From NCBI RefSeq assembly GCF_002742635.1, contig NZ_PEGF01000001.1, forward strand, positions 558,001-622,000: 64,000 nucleotides of DNA. The letters are read 5' to 3'. The stretch comes from Caulobacter sp. X. Lineage in GTDB: Bacteria > Pseudomonadota > Alphaproteobacteria > Caulobacterales > Caulobacteraceae. Both the position numbers and the translations under genes were made by a program. This document shows positions 1 through 8,079 of this stretch, one piece after another (within the stretch, counting starts at the first letter, position 1; the number at the start of each line of letters is the position of its first letter). Under the pieces are notes generated by a model. The model saw nothing but the letters and a program-made list of their open reading frames with translations. It had not been told where the DNA came from and did no database searches.

Positions 1-840
1 TTCGACCTGTGGCTGTCCTCCAGCCCGAAGAACGCCCAGGCCCTGCTGGAATTCGTCATCGAGCGGGCCGAAGAACGCCTGAAGCGCCGCAAGGACAAGG
101 AAGTCTCCCGCGCCAGCGCGACCCGCAAGCTGCGCCTGCCCGGCAAGCTGGCCGACTGCGCCGGCGGGGCGGTCGACGGCGCCGAGCTCTTCATCGTCGA
201 AGGCGACTCGGCCGGCGGTTCCGCCAAGCAGGCCCGCGACCGCAAGTACCAGGCGATCCTGCCCCTGCGCGGCAAGATCCTGAACGTCGCGTCAGCCTCG
301 GGCGAGAAGTTCACCGCCAACAAGGAGCTGTCGGACCTGATGCTGGCCCTGGGGGCCCAGGGCGGTTCCAAGTACCGTGAAGAGGATCTGCGCTACGAGC
401 GGATCATCATCATGACCGACGCCGACGTCGACGGCGCCCACATCGCCTCCCTCTTGATCACCTTCTTCTACCGGACCATGCCGGACGTGATCCGCCAGGG
501 TCACCTGTTCCTGGCCCTGCCGCCGCTGTACCGCATCAGCCACGGCGGCAAGTCCGAGTACGCCCGCGACGACGCCCACAAGGACGAGCTGCTGGCCACG
601 GTCTTCAAGGGCAAGAAGCCCGAGATCGGCCGCTTCAAGGGCCTGGGCGAGATGATGGCCTCCCAGCTGAAGGAGACCACCATGGACCCGGCCAAACGCA
701 CCCTGGCCCGCGTCACCCTGCCCCGCCACGAGGAGAGCGTGGAAGAGCTGGTCGAGACCCTGATGGGGCGGAAACCGGAACTGCGCTTCCGCTTCATCCA
801 GGAAAACGCCGAGTTCGCGGCGGCGGACCTGGATCTCTGA
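1..840 (+). CDS. parE: DNA topoisomerase IV subunit B, C-terminal part (5' end outside window)
   Basis: This is the last 279 residues of a type IIA topoisomerase B subunit, which provides ATP-driven strand passage and decatenates sister chromosomes together with ParC. The reading frame is open from base 1 and shows the TOPRIM motifs EGDSAGG, PLRGKILNV and TDADVDGAH in order. The C-terminus (MGRKPELRFRFIQENA) fits alphaproteobacterial ParE better than GyrB, whose end normally reads MGD..EPRR.FI. The gene ends in TGA just before a palindromic repeat. The ATPase domain lies outside the window, so ParE versus GyrB rests on the C-terminal signature. Confidence 0.93.
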   Translation, partial: FDLWLSSSPKNAQALLEFVIERAEERLKRRKDKEVSRASATRKLRLPGKLADCAGGAVDGAELFIVEGDSAGGSAKQARDRKYQAILPLRGKILNVASASGEKFTANKELSDLMLALGAQGGSKYREEDLRYERIIIMTDADVDGAHIASLLITFFYRTMPDVIRQGHLFLALPPLYRISHGGKSEYARDDAHKDELLATVFKGKKPEIGRFKGLGEMMASQLKETTMDPAKRTLARVTLPRHEESVEELVETLMGRKPELRFRFIQENAEFAAADLDL

Positions 841-843
841 CGC

Positions 844-962
844 AGTTCCTCCCCCGCGTCGCGGGGGAGGTGGCCCAAAGGGCCGGAGGGGGCCATCGCG
901 GCGCCCGTCCAGCTTGCCCCCTCCGTCGCTCCGCGACACCTCCCCCGCGTCGCGGGGGAGGA
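844..962 (+). repeat. Intergenic palindromic repeat (MITE-like), copy 1
   Basis: An approximately 120-bp element is bounded by CCTCCCCCGCG..CGCGGGGGAGG hairpins at both ends. Internally it has GGCCGGAGGGGGCC and, further right, CCCCCTCCGTCGCTCCGCGACAC. The same modules occur in reverse order and orientation at 1491-1617, so these are two copies of one element in inverted orientation. It starts four bases after the parE stop. No coding potential is evident. Confidence 0.75.
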
Positions 963-1030
963 TCTTGGTCTACGCTCCACCCACGCCCTCGCCGCTTCAC
1001 GCGGCCGGCCGCTGAAGGTCTGGAAAGGGA

Positions 1031-1099
1031 CGCGGAGCGCCGGACATCCGTCCGGAAGAAGTTGATAAATACCGTTTCGACGAAGCCCGACGCTCCGCG
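1031..1099. other. Nested stem-loop element in non-coding DNA
   Basis: A perfect 9-bp outer stem (CGCGGAGCG at 1031-1039 with CGCTCCGCG at 1091-1099) encloses an inner hairpin CCGGAC-ATCC-GTCCGG (1040-1055) and a less GC-rich loop of about 35 nt. The nesting is visible directly. Whether it is transcribed as a small RNA or is another repeat remnant cannot be told from this sequence. Confidence 0.4.
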
Positions 1100-1490
1100 C
1101 GACCGTTATTCGCCAGCGTCCCGTCAGGTGGCCCTGTTCAGGCCTTACCGGGACCTGGGCGGCTCGGTTTCCCAAGCGCCCAGCGGTCGAAGAGGACGGG
1201 CTTCCAGCCAGACACGCCCTTTTGCCTTCAACCACGCCGACGGCGGGCGGGTGAGCCCAGCAAGCCCAGCCCCGGACCGTCCGAGTATCCCCCTCGAACC
1301 TGTCCCCGCTCGATCGCCCCCCGCCGCCGCAAATGGTCGCTGGCCACGCGCCCTTTCCTCGCGACGAGGTGGCTCAAGGATAAGGGCGGTTTCAACGCGG
1401 ATGATGCAGCGGGGTGTAAAAGTGGGAAGTGATTGAAATCGTTCGGTTCGATTCCGGATACGCGGATAACAGAGCCCCGCGAACGCTCGT
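1100..1490. other. Non-coding stretch without recognised feature
   Basis: Open frames exist on both strands here, but they are typical of GC-rich shadow frames and start or end inside repeats. They show no recognisable domain or convincing ribosome-binding site. A T-arm-like string (GGTTCGATTCCGG near 1444) occurs without the rest of a tRNA. No gene is called. Confidence 0.5.
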
Positions 1491-1617
1491 AAAGTTCCTC
1501 CCCCGTGATACGGGGGAGGTGTCGCGGAGCGACGGAGGGGGCGAGCTGGACGGGGGCCGAGCTGGCCCCCTCCGGCCCTCTGGGCCACCTCCCCCGCAAC
1601 GCGGGGGAGGAACTTTA
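1491..1617 (-). repeat. Intergenic palindromic repeat (MITE-like), copy 2, inverted
   Basis: This element has a perfect 15-bp terminal inverted repeat (AAAGTTCCTCCCCCG at 1491-1505 and its complement at 1602-1616). The internal modules are those of the copy at 844-962 in the opposite orientation. The right end overlaps the stop codon (TAA on the minus strand) of the EcsC-family gene. No transposase is present, so if mobile it would depend on a factor encoded elsewhere. Confidence 0.75.
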
Positions 1618-2322
1618 GGACACCGCCCCCTGCTCGGCCCGCATCCGGTAGGCCATCACCGCCGTATGCCCCAGGCGCTCCACCAGCCGCCAATTGACGA
1701 TCGCCCCCAGCGGCGCGCCGACCACCGGCAGGAACTGGGCCAGTTTCGCGAGATCAATGTGGTCGCGGTACTGTTGCTGGAAGGCCCGCCAGTCGAAGTC
1801 GTCGAGGTGGGCCGGATGGGCCTTGGCGTCCCAGTCCTGCATCGCCGCCATCACGGCCGCCCGGTGCTCGGCGTCCGAAAACGCCAGCTCGAAGATGTGC
1901 AGGATGAAGAGGCGCTCGCTCAGCGCCCGTCCGTCGTGGCCGAAGACGGCGGCGATCTCGAACAGCAGCTTGATCTTGAAGCTCATCAGCAGCGGGAAGT
2001 CGGCCGCCGCCGCCAGGAAGCCCCCGGCCCCGGTCACCCCGCCCTCGACGGCGGCCGTCTTCTTCCAGCCGTCGATCGCCTTGGCCGCCAGGGCCCGCCG
2101 TTCGTCCAGCGACAGGCCAAGCCGAGGCGCCCCGGTCAGAAAGTCCGACCCGGTCAGCATGCCGCGCGTCATGCCCTCGATGGCCGTGGTGATCGCGGCG
2201 TGGACCTTCTCGGGGATCATCCGGTTGATCCGCCGCTGCGTGGCCCGCGCCAGGCCGTTCAGCGGCCCCGGCGGGCGGAGGATCTCGTCGCGCCAGGCCA
2301 GGATGTCGGGGGAAAGGGGCAT
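1615..2322 (-). CDS. EcsC family protein
   Basis: A 235-residue protein that resembles the EcsC family, named after a gene next to the Bacillus EcsAB transporter; its biochemical role is not established. The glycine/alanine-rich hydrophobic stretch GGFLAAAADFPLLMSF and the following helical region (FKIKLLFEIAAVFG) are typical of the family. The chosen ATG gives MPLSPDILAW; an upstream in-frame start would read through a hairpin repeat. It stands alone between repeat elements on the minus strand, and its stop codon is formed at the edge of the downstream repeat. Confidence 0.75.
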   Translation of the reverse strand: MPLSPDILAWRDEILRPPGPLNGLARATQRRINRMIPEKVHAAITTAIEGMTRGMLTGSDFLTGAPRLGLSLDERRALAAKAIDGWKKTAAVEGGVTGAGGFLAAAADFPLLMSFKIKLLFEIAAVFGHDGRALSERLFILHIFELAFSDAEHRAAVMAAMQDWDAKAHPAHLDDFDWRAFQQQYRDHIDLAKLAQFLPVVGAPLGAIVNWRLVERLGHTAVMAYRMRAEQGAVS

Positions 2323-2337
2323 GGCTATGAAGTAGCC

Positions 2338-2359
2338 CTTCTCCCCTTGCGGGAGAAGG
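2338..2359. repeat. Short hairpin repeat CCTTCTCCC/GGGAGAAGG
   Basis: A perfect 9-bp inverted repeat lies just upstream of the EcsC-family start codon. A related hairpin (CCTTCTCG/CGAGAAGG) lies at 3053-3072, so it belongs to a small family of intergenic palindromes. Confidence 0.5.
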
Positions 2360-2388
2360 TTTCTGTCCCGGCCCCAAACCAACAAACT

Positions 2389-2455
2389 CCGTCATTCCCG
2401 CCCCACGGGACCGGCTTTGCCGGCCCGAGGGCAAGCCATGTGGCGGGAATGACGG
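2389..2455. repeat. Inverted-repeat element with CCGTCATTCCCGCC ends, copy A
   Basis: A 14-bp perfect terminal inverted repeat (CCGTCATTCCCGCC and its complement) bounds a 67-bp GC-rich element. The same termini bound the larger element at 2895-3027. It sits between the divergent EcsC-family gene and the small membrane protein gene. Confidence 0.7.
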
Positions 2456-2521
2456 AAGGGGAAGAAGCGCTACGCAGACTCCCGCGCTGGCCGTCGCGTC
2501 GCCGGCCGCTACTCTGGCCGC

Positions 2522-2863
2522 ATGACCAACGCCCAGCGCCTGACCCTGGTGCGCGCCGCGCACACGGTGATCTATGTGGTGATGGCCGGCGCGTCGCTGG
2601 TCGTGCTGGCGGCCGGGATCACCGGCGCGACCGGGCCCTGGCTGTGGATCGCCGCCGGCCTGGTCGCGGCCGAGAGCGTCGTGTTCGCCGCCTGCGGCTT
2701 CAAGTGCCCGATGACCGCGATGGCCGTGAAGTACGGCGCCACCAAGGACGGCGCCTGGGACACCTTCTTCCCCGAAGCCTGCACCCGCCACACCTTCCGG
2801 GTGTTCGGGCCGATCATCCTGGTGGGGTTCGCGCTGCTGGCGGCGCGGTGGGCGGCGGGATGA
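2522..2863 (+). CDS. Small integral membrane protein, unknown function
   Basis: A 113-residue protein with two N-terminal hydrophobic helices (about residues 14-34 and 41-58), a short loop carrying three cysteines (ACGFKCPM and EACTRH) and a third helix near the C-terminus (about 93-110). The cysteines in the loop could bind a metal or form a disulfide, but that is inference. I do not recognise a named family. It starts with ATG and stands alone between two CCGTCATTCCCGCC elements, so it has probably its own transcription unit. Confidence 0.7.
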   Translation: MTNAQRLTLVRAAHTVIYVVMAGASLVVLAAGITGATGPWLWIAAGLVAAESVVFAACGFKCPMTAMAVKYGATKDGAWDTFFPEACTRHTFRVFGPIILVGFALLAARWAAG

Positions 2864-2894
2864 GGCCTGGCTCCCCGCCCAAACCCAACAGACC

Positions 2895-3027
2895 CCGTCA
2901 TTCCCGCCCTTGTGGCGGGAACCCCTGGTTCAGCCGGCACGTGAGACGCCAGCCGACCGCCAGCGGTCCGCCCCACCCGCCCTTGCGGCGGATAGAGGGG
3001 TTCCCGCCACAAGGGCGGGAATGACGG
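2895..3027. repeat. Inverted-repeat element with perfect 32-bp arms, copy B
   Basis: The left arm (2895-2926) is exactly complementary to the right arm (2996-3027), a 32-bp perfect inverted repeat around a 69-bp centre. Each arm also contains its own small hairpin (TTCCCGCC..GGCGGGAA). The outer 14 bp are shared with the element at 2389-2455. It is non-autonomous, since no transposase is encoded. Confidence 0.8.
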
Positions 3028-3052
3028 AGGTTATTGGAGGTCTAGTGGAGTC

Positions 3053-3072
3053 CCTTCTCGCCCGCGAGAAGG
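3053..3072. repeat. Short hairpin CCTTCTCG-CCCG-CGAGAAGG
   Basis: A perfect 8-bp stem with a 4-nt loop, related to the hairpin at 2338-2359. It lies 26 nt after the large inverted-repeat element. Confidence 0.5.
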
Positions 3073-3315
3073 AGCCCTCCTTACATCTCACGGCGAGACG
3101 ATCGCAGGGCTGTCCAAGTCACTCAAGAGACCCGGGCGGCCGCCGCGCGGCGACGCGGAGCGTCGTCCTTGACTGACTTGGTCAGTCCTGCACGCTGCAG
3201 CCTCCAAGAGATTTAAGGACGGGACCGCGCGGGGGCTATCCTTGGGATTTCGCAGAGAACGGCTCAGAGGCCGAGCCTATAAGAGCCTCAACTGCATGAG
3301 CATGCCAAATAAATA
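3073..3315. other. Non-coding stretch flanking the AT-rich island
   Basis: No convincing gene is seen. A short palindrome GGCTC..GAGCC lies near 3264-3280. Base composition drops toward the right edge (AAATAAATATTATTG at about 3307-3321) as the stretch enters the AT-rich island. Confidence 0.5.
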
Positions 3316-4071
3316 TTATTGATCAAGAACCCACCGTGCGAGTTCCTTCTGCAGGTTCGCGCGCAAATCTTCCTCTTCGCTCTCGAAGAACACGAGCCGC
3401 CGCGACCGAAGATCAAACGGAACGACCCTATTGCGCCCCTTCGAAACGACAATGGTCGCTTTCCCGAGTGCTTGAGCTATACCAAGTTCATAAAAAACAT
3501 TGGGATTTCGACCGCTAATATTAGCGATAACCAAGCGTGCACGTAATATTTGACGAACAATGTGAGGAAGAATAGCGCCCTCAATAAACTCTCGATCCCC
3601 ACGACTTGCATCAAGCCCAAGATCATGAGCCGCTCGAACGGCCTCTTCATAAAAGGCACTCTCGCGAGGCGAGAAAGGCGTTAAGATAAATACAAACTTT
3701 GGATCAACCTCGATCTCATCAACTTCAATTCCGATAGAATCCAGGAAAGCTTTAGACTGAATAACGCCACCAGAATACGAGTTAGCGAAATTAGCCGGCT
3801 GGCTTCTTTGTGCATCCAGAACGAGATGATTCATTTCGCTCCAGCGCTGCTGGGTCGAAGTCAATCGCTGAGTCAAATCGGAGATGCGGTCCTCATACGA
3901 TGCTCGCAACAAAGACAGCTCCGCTACCTTGCGCTCCTCGTCGTACCTCGAACTGTTAACACGATCACGTCGACTGTTAAGTATAGCCACCAGAACAGCC
4001 ATCATCGCCGCCGCGCTAGACAAGGCCGATGCAATAGTAATAAACATTTCCGGGGATATCATTTTACTCAT
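3316..4071 (-). CDS. Membrane-anchored coiled-coil protein with deoxyribosyltransferase/TIR-like domain; putative defence or signalling effector
   Basis: A 251-residue protein. Residues about 8-31 form one membrane helix, about 44-90 are charged and heptad-like (coiled coil), and about 124-250 resemble the nucleoside 2-deoxyribosyltransferase-like fold often seen in TIR-like effectors. The motifs are FVFILTPFSPRE (126-137), ARLVIANISGRNP (178-190) and NVFYELGIAQALGK (191-204). Glu195 is at the position of the catalytic acid in that fold. The ATG overlaps the upstream gene's TGA by 4 nt, so the two are translationally coupled. Family knowledge suggests nucleotide or NAD-type substrates; the actual substrate is unknown. 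Lower GC than its neighbours suggests horizontal acquisition. Confidence 0.8.
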   Translation of the reverse strand: MSKMISPEMFITIASALSSAAAMMAVLVAILNSRRDRVNSSRYDEERKVAELSLLRASYEDRISDLTQRLTSTQQRWSEMNHLVLDAQRSQPANFANSYSGGVIQSKAFLDSIGIEVDEIEVDPKFVFILTPFSPRESAFYEEAVRAAHDLGLDASRGDREFIEGAILPHIVRQILRARLVIANISGRNPNVFYELGIAQALGKATIVVSKGRNRVVPFDLRSRRLVFFESEEEDLRANLQKELARWVLDQ

Positions 4072-4454
4072 GACACCACCCCACGAATATTAAGAGTCCC
4101 AACAAGGACAAAAATTGCTAAAACGTAGCCCAAAAATCCCAAAATTCCCATAAATACATACTGAGCGTCATCAAATTTCTTTTCGGCAGCGCGGCTCAAA
4201 ATGTGCTGAATAACAATACCGACCACGCACGCAACAAAAATACTTAACGCAACCTTAGCGCTAAGTGCATTCTTACTGACTTCTTGAACACGCGTCATGG
4301 AAATGGCAGCGAACGAGAGCCCCAGAAACGAGAGATCAACAGGAAATGTTAGCAGGGACTTCCAAAACACGACCCATTCGAATGGGCGGCCAACCGCGTT
4401 CCTGAAGCTAAGCTTCATAACGGCCACCATGAATGGAAGGAAATATTCGATCAC
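4068..4454 (-). CDS. Small multi-pass membrane protein, partner of the coiled-coil/NDT-like protein
   Basis: A 128-residue protein, mostly hydrophobic, with three clear membrane segments (about 35-53, 67-86 and 100-120) and a weaker one at 2-16. A short charged loop (RAAEKKFDDAQ) separates the last two. I do not recognise a family. The start is GTG; in-frame ATGs follow at residues 9 and 13, and none has a strong ribosome-binding site, so the N-terminus is uncertain. It is the first gene of the island and overlaps the next by ATGA. The DNA is AT-rich for this chromosome (25 G/C in the 60 bases 4141-4200). Confidence 0.7.
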   Translation of the reverse strand: MIEYFLPFMVAVMKLSFRNAVGRPFEWVVFWKSLLTFPVDLSFLGLSFAAISMTRVQEVSKNALSAKVALSIFVACVVGIVIQHILSRAAEKKFDDAQYVFMGILGFLGYVLAIFVLVGTLNIRGVVS

Positions 4455-4668
4455 GTTACGATTCGGGCGCGCATCTCTAGTGTACCTTAGGGCTGTAAAG
4501 TGGCCGCACTCAAGCTGCTATTTACTGCGGGTGGGTCTGCGCTCGAATAAGCCCCCATCCACACCTCCCGCCGCCTAATCCCCAACCTCCGCCGCCCCGC
4601 CACCTCCCCCGCCCCGCCAAACCGCCCTATATCCTGGTCCTGACGTTCACCACGCTGGGACCTCAAGG

Positions 4669-5361
4669 TTGTCCACCCAGTTCCGACTGCCGCTGACCGC
4701 CGCGCCGACCTATGCTCGCGAAGACTTCGCCGTCTCGCCGAGCAACGCCGACGCCGTGGCGCGGGTCGAGGCTTGGCCGGCCTGGCCGGAGGGGCGGCTG
4801 GCGCTGGTCGGGCCGGCGGGCGCAGGCAAGACGCACCTGGCGCGGGCCTGGGCGGCGGCGCATGACGCCGTGGTCGTCGAGGCGACCGGCGATGACGCGC
4901 CCGACCTGCCCGCCCTGCGCGGCAAGGCGGTGCTGGTCGAGGACGCCGACCGGCGGGCTGAAGGCTCCGCCCTGTCGGACGAGGCGCTGTTCCACATCCT
5001 CAACATGGCCGGGGTCGACGGCGGGACCGTGCTGCTGACCGGGCGAACGCCGCCGGTGGGGTGGGCCGCGGCGGTGCCGGACCTGCGCTCGCGGCTCAAC
5101 GCCCTGTCCGTCGCCACGATCGACGAGCCCGACGACGTGGTGCTGGAGGCGGTGCTGCGGCGGGCCTTCGAACAACGCCTCCTGAAGCCCGATCCGGACC
5201 TCTATCCCTACCTTTTGCTACGCCTGCCCCGCTCGGCCGCCGAGGCCCTGGCGGCGGCGGACCTGCTGGACGAGGCCGCGGCCCAGATGCGGCGGGAGCT
5301 GAACAAGGCCCTGGCGCGCGAAGTGCTGGGGGATTTCGAGGGGGATGAGGGGGCGGATTAA
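4669..5361 (+). CDS. hdaA: DnaA regulatory inactivator homologue HdaA
   Basis: A 230-residue AAA+ protein of the Hda/DnaA-like group, which with the sliding clamp stimulates ATP hydrolysis by DnaA and so limits re-initiation of replication. A Walker A motif GPAGAGKTHLA lies near residues 44-54 and a Walker-B-like VLVEDAD follows. I chose the TTG start because it places QFRLPL at residues 4-9, matching the clamp-binding motif (QxxLxL) found at the extreme N-terminus of Hda proteins. It precedes ppk, with a hairpin between. Confidence 0.88.
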   Translation: MSTQFRLPLTAAPTYAREDFAVSPSNADAVARVEAWPAWPEGRLALVGPAGAGKTHLARAWAAAHDAVVVEATGDDAPDLPALRGKAVLVEDADRRAEGSALSDEALFHILNMAGVDGGTVLLTGRTPPVGWAAAVPDLRSRLNALSVATIDEPDDVVLEAVLRRAFEQRLLKPDPDLYPYLLLRLPRSAAEALAAADLLDEAAAQMRRELNKALAREVLGDFEGDEGAD

Positions 5362-5363
5362 AT

Positions 5364-5384
5364 CCCTCTCTCGAAGAGAGAGGG
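5364..5384 (+). terminator. Hairpin after hdaA, possible weak terminator or repeat
   Basis: CCCTCTCT-CGAAG-AGAGAGGG follows the hdaA stop by two bases and is followed by TTCAATTT, a poor T-tract. A related hairpin occurs after dnaB at 51353-51383, so it may be a repeat used as an attenuator. Confidence 0.45.
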
Positions 5385-5460
5385 TTCAATTTCCCCCTGT
5401 CTTCTTCCCGTCACTTGCGTCGTTCACCATGGCGGAACAAAGTCTGCCTATAGTGATCTC

Positions 5461-7689
5461 ATGACCGACGCCTCGACGATGACCCTCGCCGCCGCCAATG
5501 CTCCGCAGACGGACGAAGCCCTCGGGCTGACGCTGGACGGCGAGCTGATGGCCTCGCCCGAACGGTTCTTCAATCGCGAGCTGTCGTGGCTGGCCTTCAA
5601 CCAGCGGGTCCTGGAGGAGAGCGGCAATCCGCGCCACCCGTTGCTGGAGCGGCTGCGCTTCCTGTCGATCTCGGCCAACAACCTCGACGAATTCTACATG
5701 GTCCGCGTGGCCGGCCTGAAGGGCCAGGTGCGCGAGGGCGTGCGGGTGATCAGCCAGGACGGGCTGACGCCGGGCGAGCAACTGACCCGCATCAACGCCT
5801 CGGCCGCCGAGCTGATGGCCGAGCAGCAGAAGATCTGGCGCCAGGTCCGCACCGAGCTGTGGGACGAGGGGCTCAAGCTCCTCGACGCCAAGGACATCGA
5901 GGGCGAGGACAGGGCTCGCGCCGAAGAGATCTTCACCAACCAGATCTTCCCGGTGCTGACGCCGCTGGCGATCGACCCGGCCCACCCGTTCCCGTTCATC
6001 CCGAACCTGGGCTTCTGCCTGGCCTTGAAGCTGCGTCGCATCGCCGACGACAAGCATCTCTACGCCCTGGCGCCGATCCCCCAGCAGGTGCGGCGGTTCT
6101 GGGAGCTGAGCTCGGTGGTCTCGCGCGGCAAGAAGCGCCAGCGCAAGATCATGGCGCTGGAAAGCTTCATCATCCTGTTCCTCGACCATCTGTTCCCCGG
6201 CTACGAGGTCGAGGGCCGAGGTCTGTTCCGCCTGATCCGAGACAGCGATCTGGAGATCGAGGAAGAGGCCGAGGATCTGGTGCGCGAGTTCGAGGCGCGG
6301 CTGAAGAAGCGCCGCCTGGGCCGCGTGGTGCGCGTCAAGATGCAGACCACCATGCCGCCGGACCTGCGCGACTTCATCATCGAGGGCCTGCGCGCCGAGC
6401 CCGAGGACGTGATCCTGGTCGACGGCAAGCTGGGCTTGGCCCAGATGAGCGAGCTGATCCCGCCGGACCGGCCGGACCTGAAGTTCCCGCCCTTCAACGC
6501 CCGCTTCCCCGAGCGCATCCGCGACCACGGCGGCGACTGCTTCGCGGCGATCCGCGAGAAGGACATTCTCGTTCACCACCCGTTCGAGAGCTTCGACGTG
6601 GTGGTGCAGTTCCTGCGCCAGGCCGCGCGCGATCCGAACGTACTGGCGATCAAGCAGACGCTCTACCGCACCTCCAAGGACAGCCCGATCGTGGCGGCCC
6701 TGATCGAGGCGGCCGATAACGGCAAGAACGTCACGGCCCTCGTGGAGATCAAGGCCCGCTTCGACGAGGAGAATAACCTCAAGTGGGCGCGCGACCTGGA
6801 GCGGGCGGGCGTGCACGTGGTGTTCGGCTTCGTCGACTGGAAGACCCACGCCAAGCTGTCGGTGGTGGTGCGCCGCGAGGCCGACGGGGCCCTGCGCACC
6901 TACTGCCACTTCGGCACGGGCAACTACCACCCGCAGACGGCGCGGGTGTACACCGACCTCTCCTTGTTCACCTGCGACCCGGCCCTGGGGCGCGACGGGG
7001 GCAAGCTGTTCAACTTCATCACCGGCTACGCCCAGCCTGGGCGGCTGGAGAAGCTGTCGTTCTCGCCGATGACGCTGAAGCCGGACCTCCTGCGGATGAT
7101 CGAGGCCGAGGCCGACGCGGCGCGGGCGGGCAAGCCGGCGGGCATCTGGGCCAAGATGAACGCGGTCGTCGACCCGCAGATCATCGACGCGCTCTACGCC
7201 GCCAGCCAGGCGGGCGTGCAGATCGATCTCGTGGTGCGCGGCATCTGCTGCCTGCGGCCGGGCATCAAGGGCCTGTCGGAGAACATCCGGGTCAAGAGCA
7301 TCGTCGGCCGCTTCCTGGAGCACGCCCGGATCGTGGCCTTCGCCAATGGCGGCGCCATGCCCAGCGCCCAGACGCGGGTCTTCATCAGCTCGGCCGACTG
7401 GATGCCGCGCAACCTGGACCGACGGGTCGAGAGCCTGGTGCCGGTCGAGAACCCGACCGTCCACCAGCAGGTGCTGGACCAGATCATGGTCGCCAACCTC
7501 AATGACGAGGCCCAGAGCTGGAAGCTGGACAGCGAGGGCGACTACGCCCGCGATCCGGCCTGGAGCAGCAAGGGCGCCTTCTCGGCCCACGACTACTTCA
7601 TGACCAATCCCAGCCTGTCGGGCCGCGGTCACGGCGCCCGCGACCTGCCCCGCGCGTTCGACCACGTGGGACCCAAGCGGAAGGGGTGA
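5461..7689 (+). CDS. ppk: Polyphosphate kinase 1
   Basis: A 742-residue PPK1 that transfers the gamma phosphate of ATP to growing inorganic polyphosphate. The N-terminal domain begins with the typical [18 protein letters not shown]. The two histidines of the PPK1 active-site region are present as THAKL (His463) and [18 protein letters not shown] (His483). Length is normal for the family. It follows hdaA by 99 nt and precedes a broken lipoprotein gene; ppx, encoding the degrading enzyme, lies 1.5 kb downstream, so synthesis and turnover are clustered. Confidence 0.96.
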   Translation: MTDASTMTLAAANAPQTDEALGLTLDGELMASPERFFNRELSWLAFNQRVLEESGNPRHPLLERLRFLSISANNLDEFYMVRVAGLKGQVREGVRVISQDGLTPGEQLTRINASAAELMAEQQKIWRQVRTELWDEGLKLLDAKDIEGEDRARAEEIFTNQIFPVLTPLAIDPAHPFPFIPNLGFCLALKLRRIADDKHLYALAPIPQQVRRFWELSSVVSRGKKRQRKIMALESFIILFLDHLFPGYEVEGRGLFRLIRDSDLEIEEEAEDLVREFEARLKKRRLGRVVRVKMQTTMPPDLRDFIIEGLRAEPEDVILVDGKLGLAQMSELIPPDRPDLKFPPFNARFPERIRDHGGDCFAAIREKDILVHHPFESFDVVVQFLRQAARDPNVLAIKQTLYRTSKDSPIVAALIEAADNGKNVTALVEIKARFDEENNLKWARDLERAGVHVVFGFVDWKTHAKLSVVVRREADGALRTYCHFGTGNYHPQTARVYTDLSLFTCDPALGRDGGKLFNFITGYAQPGRLEKLSFSPMTLKPDLLRMIEAEADAARAGKPAGIWAKMNAVVDPQIIDALYAASQAGVQIDLVVRGICCLRPGIKGLSENIRVKSIVGRFLEHARIVAFANGGAMPSAQTRVFISSADWMPRNLDRRVESLVPVENPTVHQQVLDQIMVANLNDEAQSWKLDSEGDYARDPAWSSKGAFSAHDYFMTNPSLSGRGHGARDLPRAFDHVGPKRKG

Positions 7690-8079
7690 GGCGCGCAGCG
7701 CTCGCCCTGCTGGGCCTGCTGTCGCTGAGCGCCTGCGGGCCCTCGGGCGAGCGGCGGGCCGAGATTTGCGCCGTCCAGGCCTTGCCCGCCCGCCCCCGGC
7801 TTCGACCGCTTCGGCCTGCCGCCGCCCGGCCTTGAGCGCAAGGCCCAGGCCGAGGGCGCGGTCTATGGCCCTGGCGTCATCGGGGCGGATCACGTCCGCT
7901 GGTGGGGCCGCTGCGGCCCCAGCGCCGCGACCACCGACATGCTGCTGCTGGGACCGGGCCCGTGGGCGCTGACCAAGGGCGGTCCCCGCGCCCACGGCCG
8001 CCAGGTCGGCTACGGCACCTGCTACCACAGGCGCGAGGACGACGGCTGGCGCACCGTGGCCTGCCGGATCAACCGCTAA
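7686..8079 (+). pseudogene. Lipoprotein gene with a single-base frameshift
   Basis: A GTG overlapping the ppk stop (GTGA) begins [17 protein letters not shown], a textbook lipoprotein signal with LSAC lipobox. The frame then needs a +1 shift near 7800, within a run of five C (CCGCCCCCGG), to continue as GFDRFGLPPPGLERK and end CYHRREDDGWRTVACRINR with TAA at 8079. Removing one C restores about 130 codons. The downstream part has two WW/CGP-type positions and three cysteines that may form disulfides. No family is recognised. It may be a true inactivation or a homopolymer sequencing error. Confidence 0.65.

Noticed and set aside
870..1436. Open frame of 188 codons on the plus strand after parE
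   Set aside because: It starts within a repeat element, has no ribosome site or recognisable domain, and competes with equally long frames on the other strand.
1420..1490. tRNA or tmRNA fragment suggested by GGTTCGATTCCGG
   Set aside because: No acceptor stem, D-arm or anticodon arm can be built around it, and no tag-peptide coding sequence is nearby.
3101..4520. Possible direct repeats (AGGGCTGT...CACTCAAG) flanking the AT-rich island as attachment sites
   Set aside because: The two occurrences differ in spacing and internal bases, no integrase gene is present, and the similarity may be chance.
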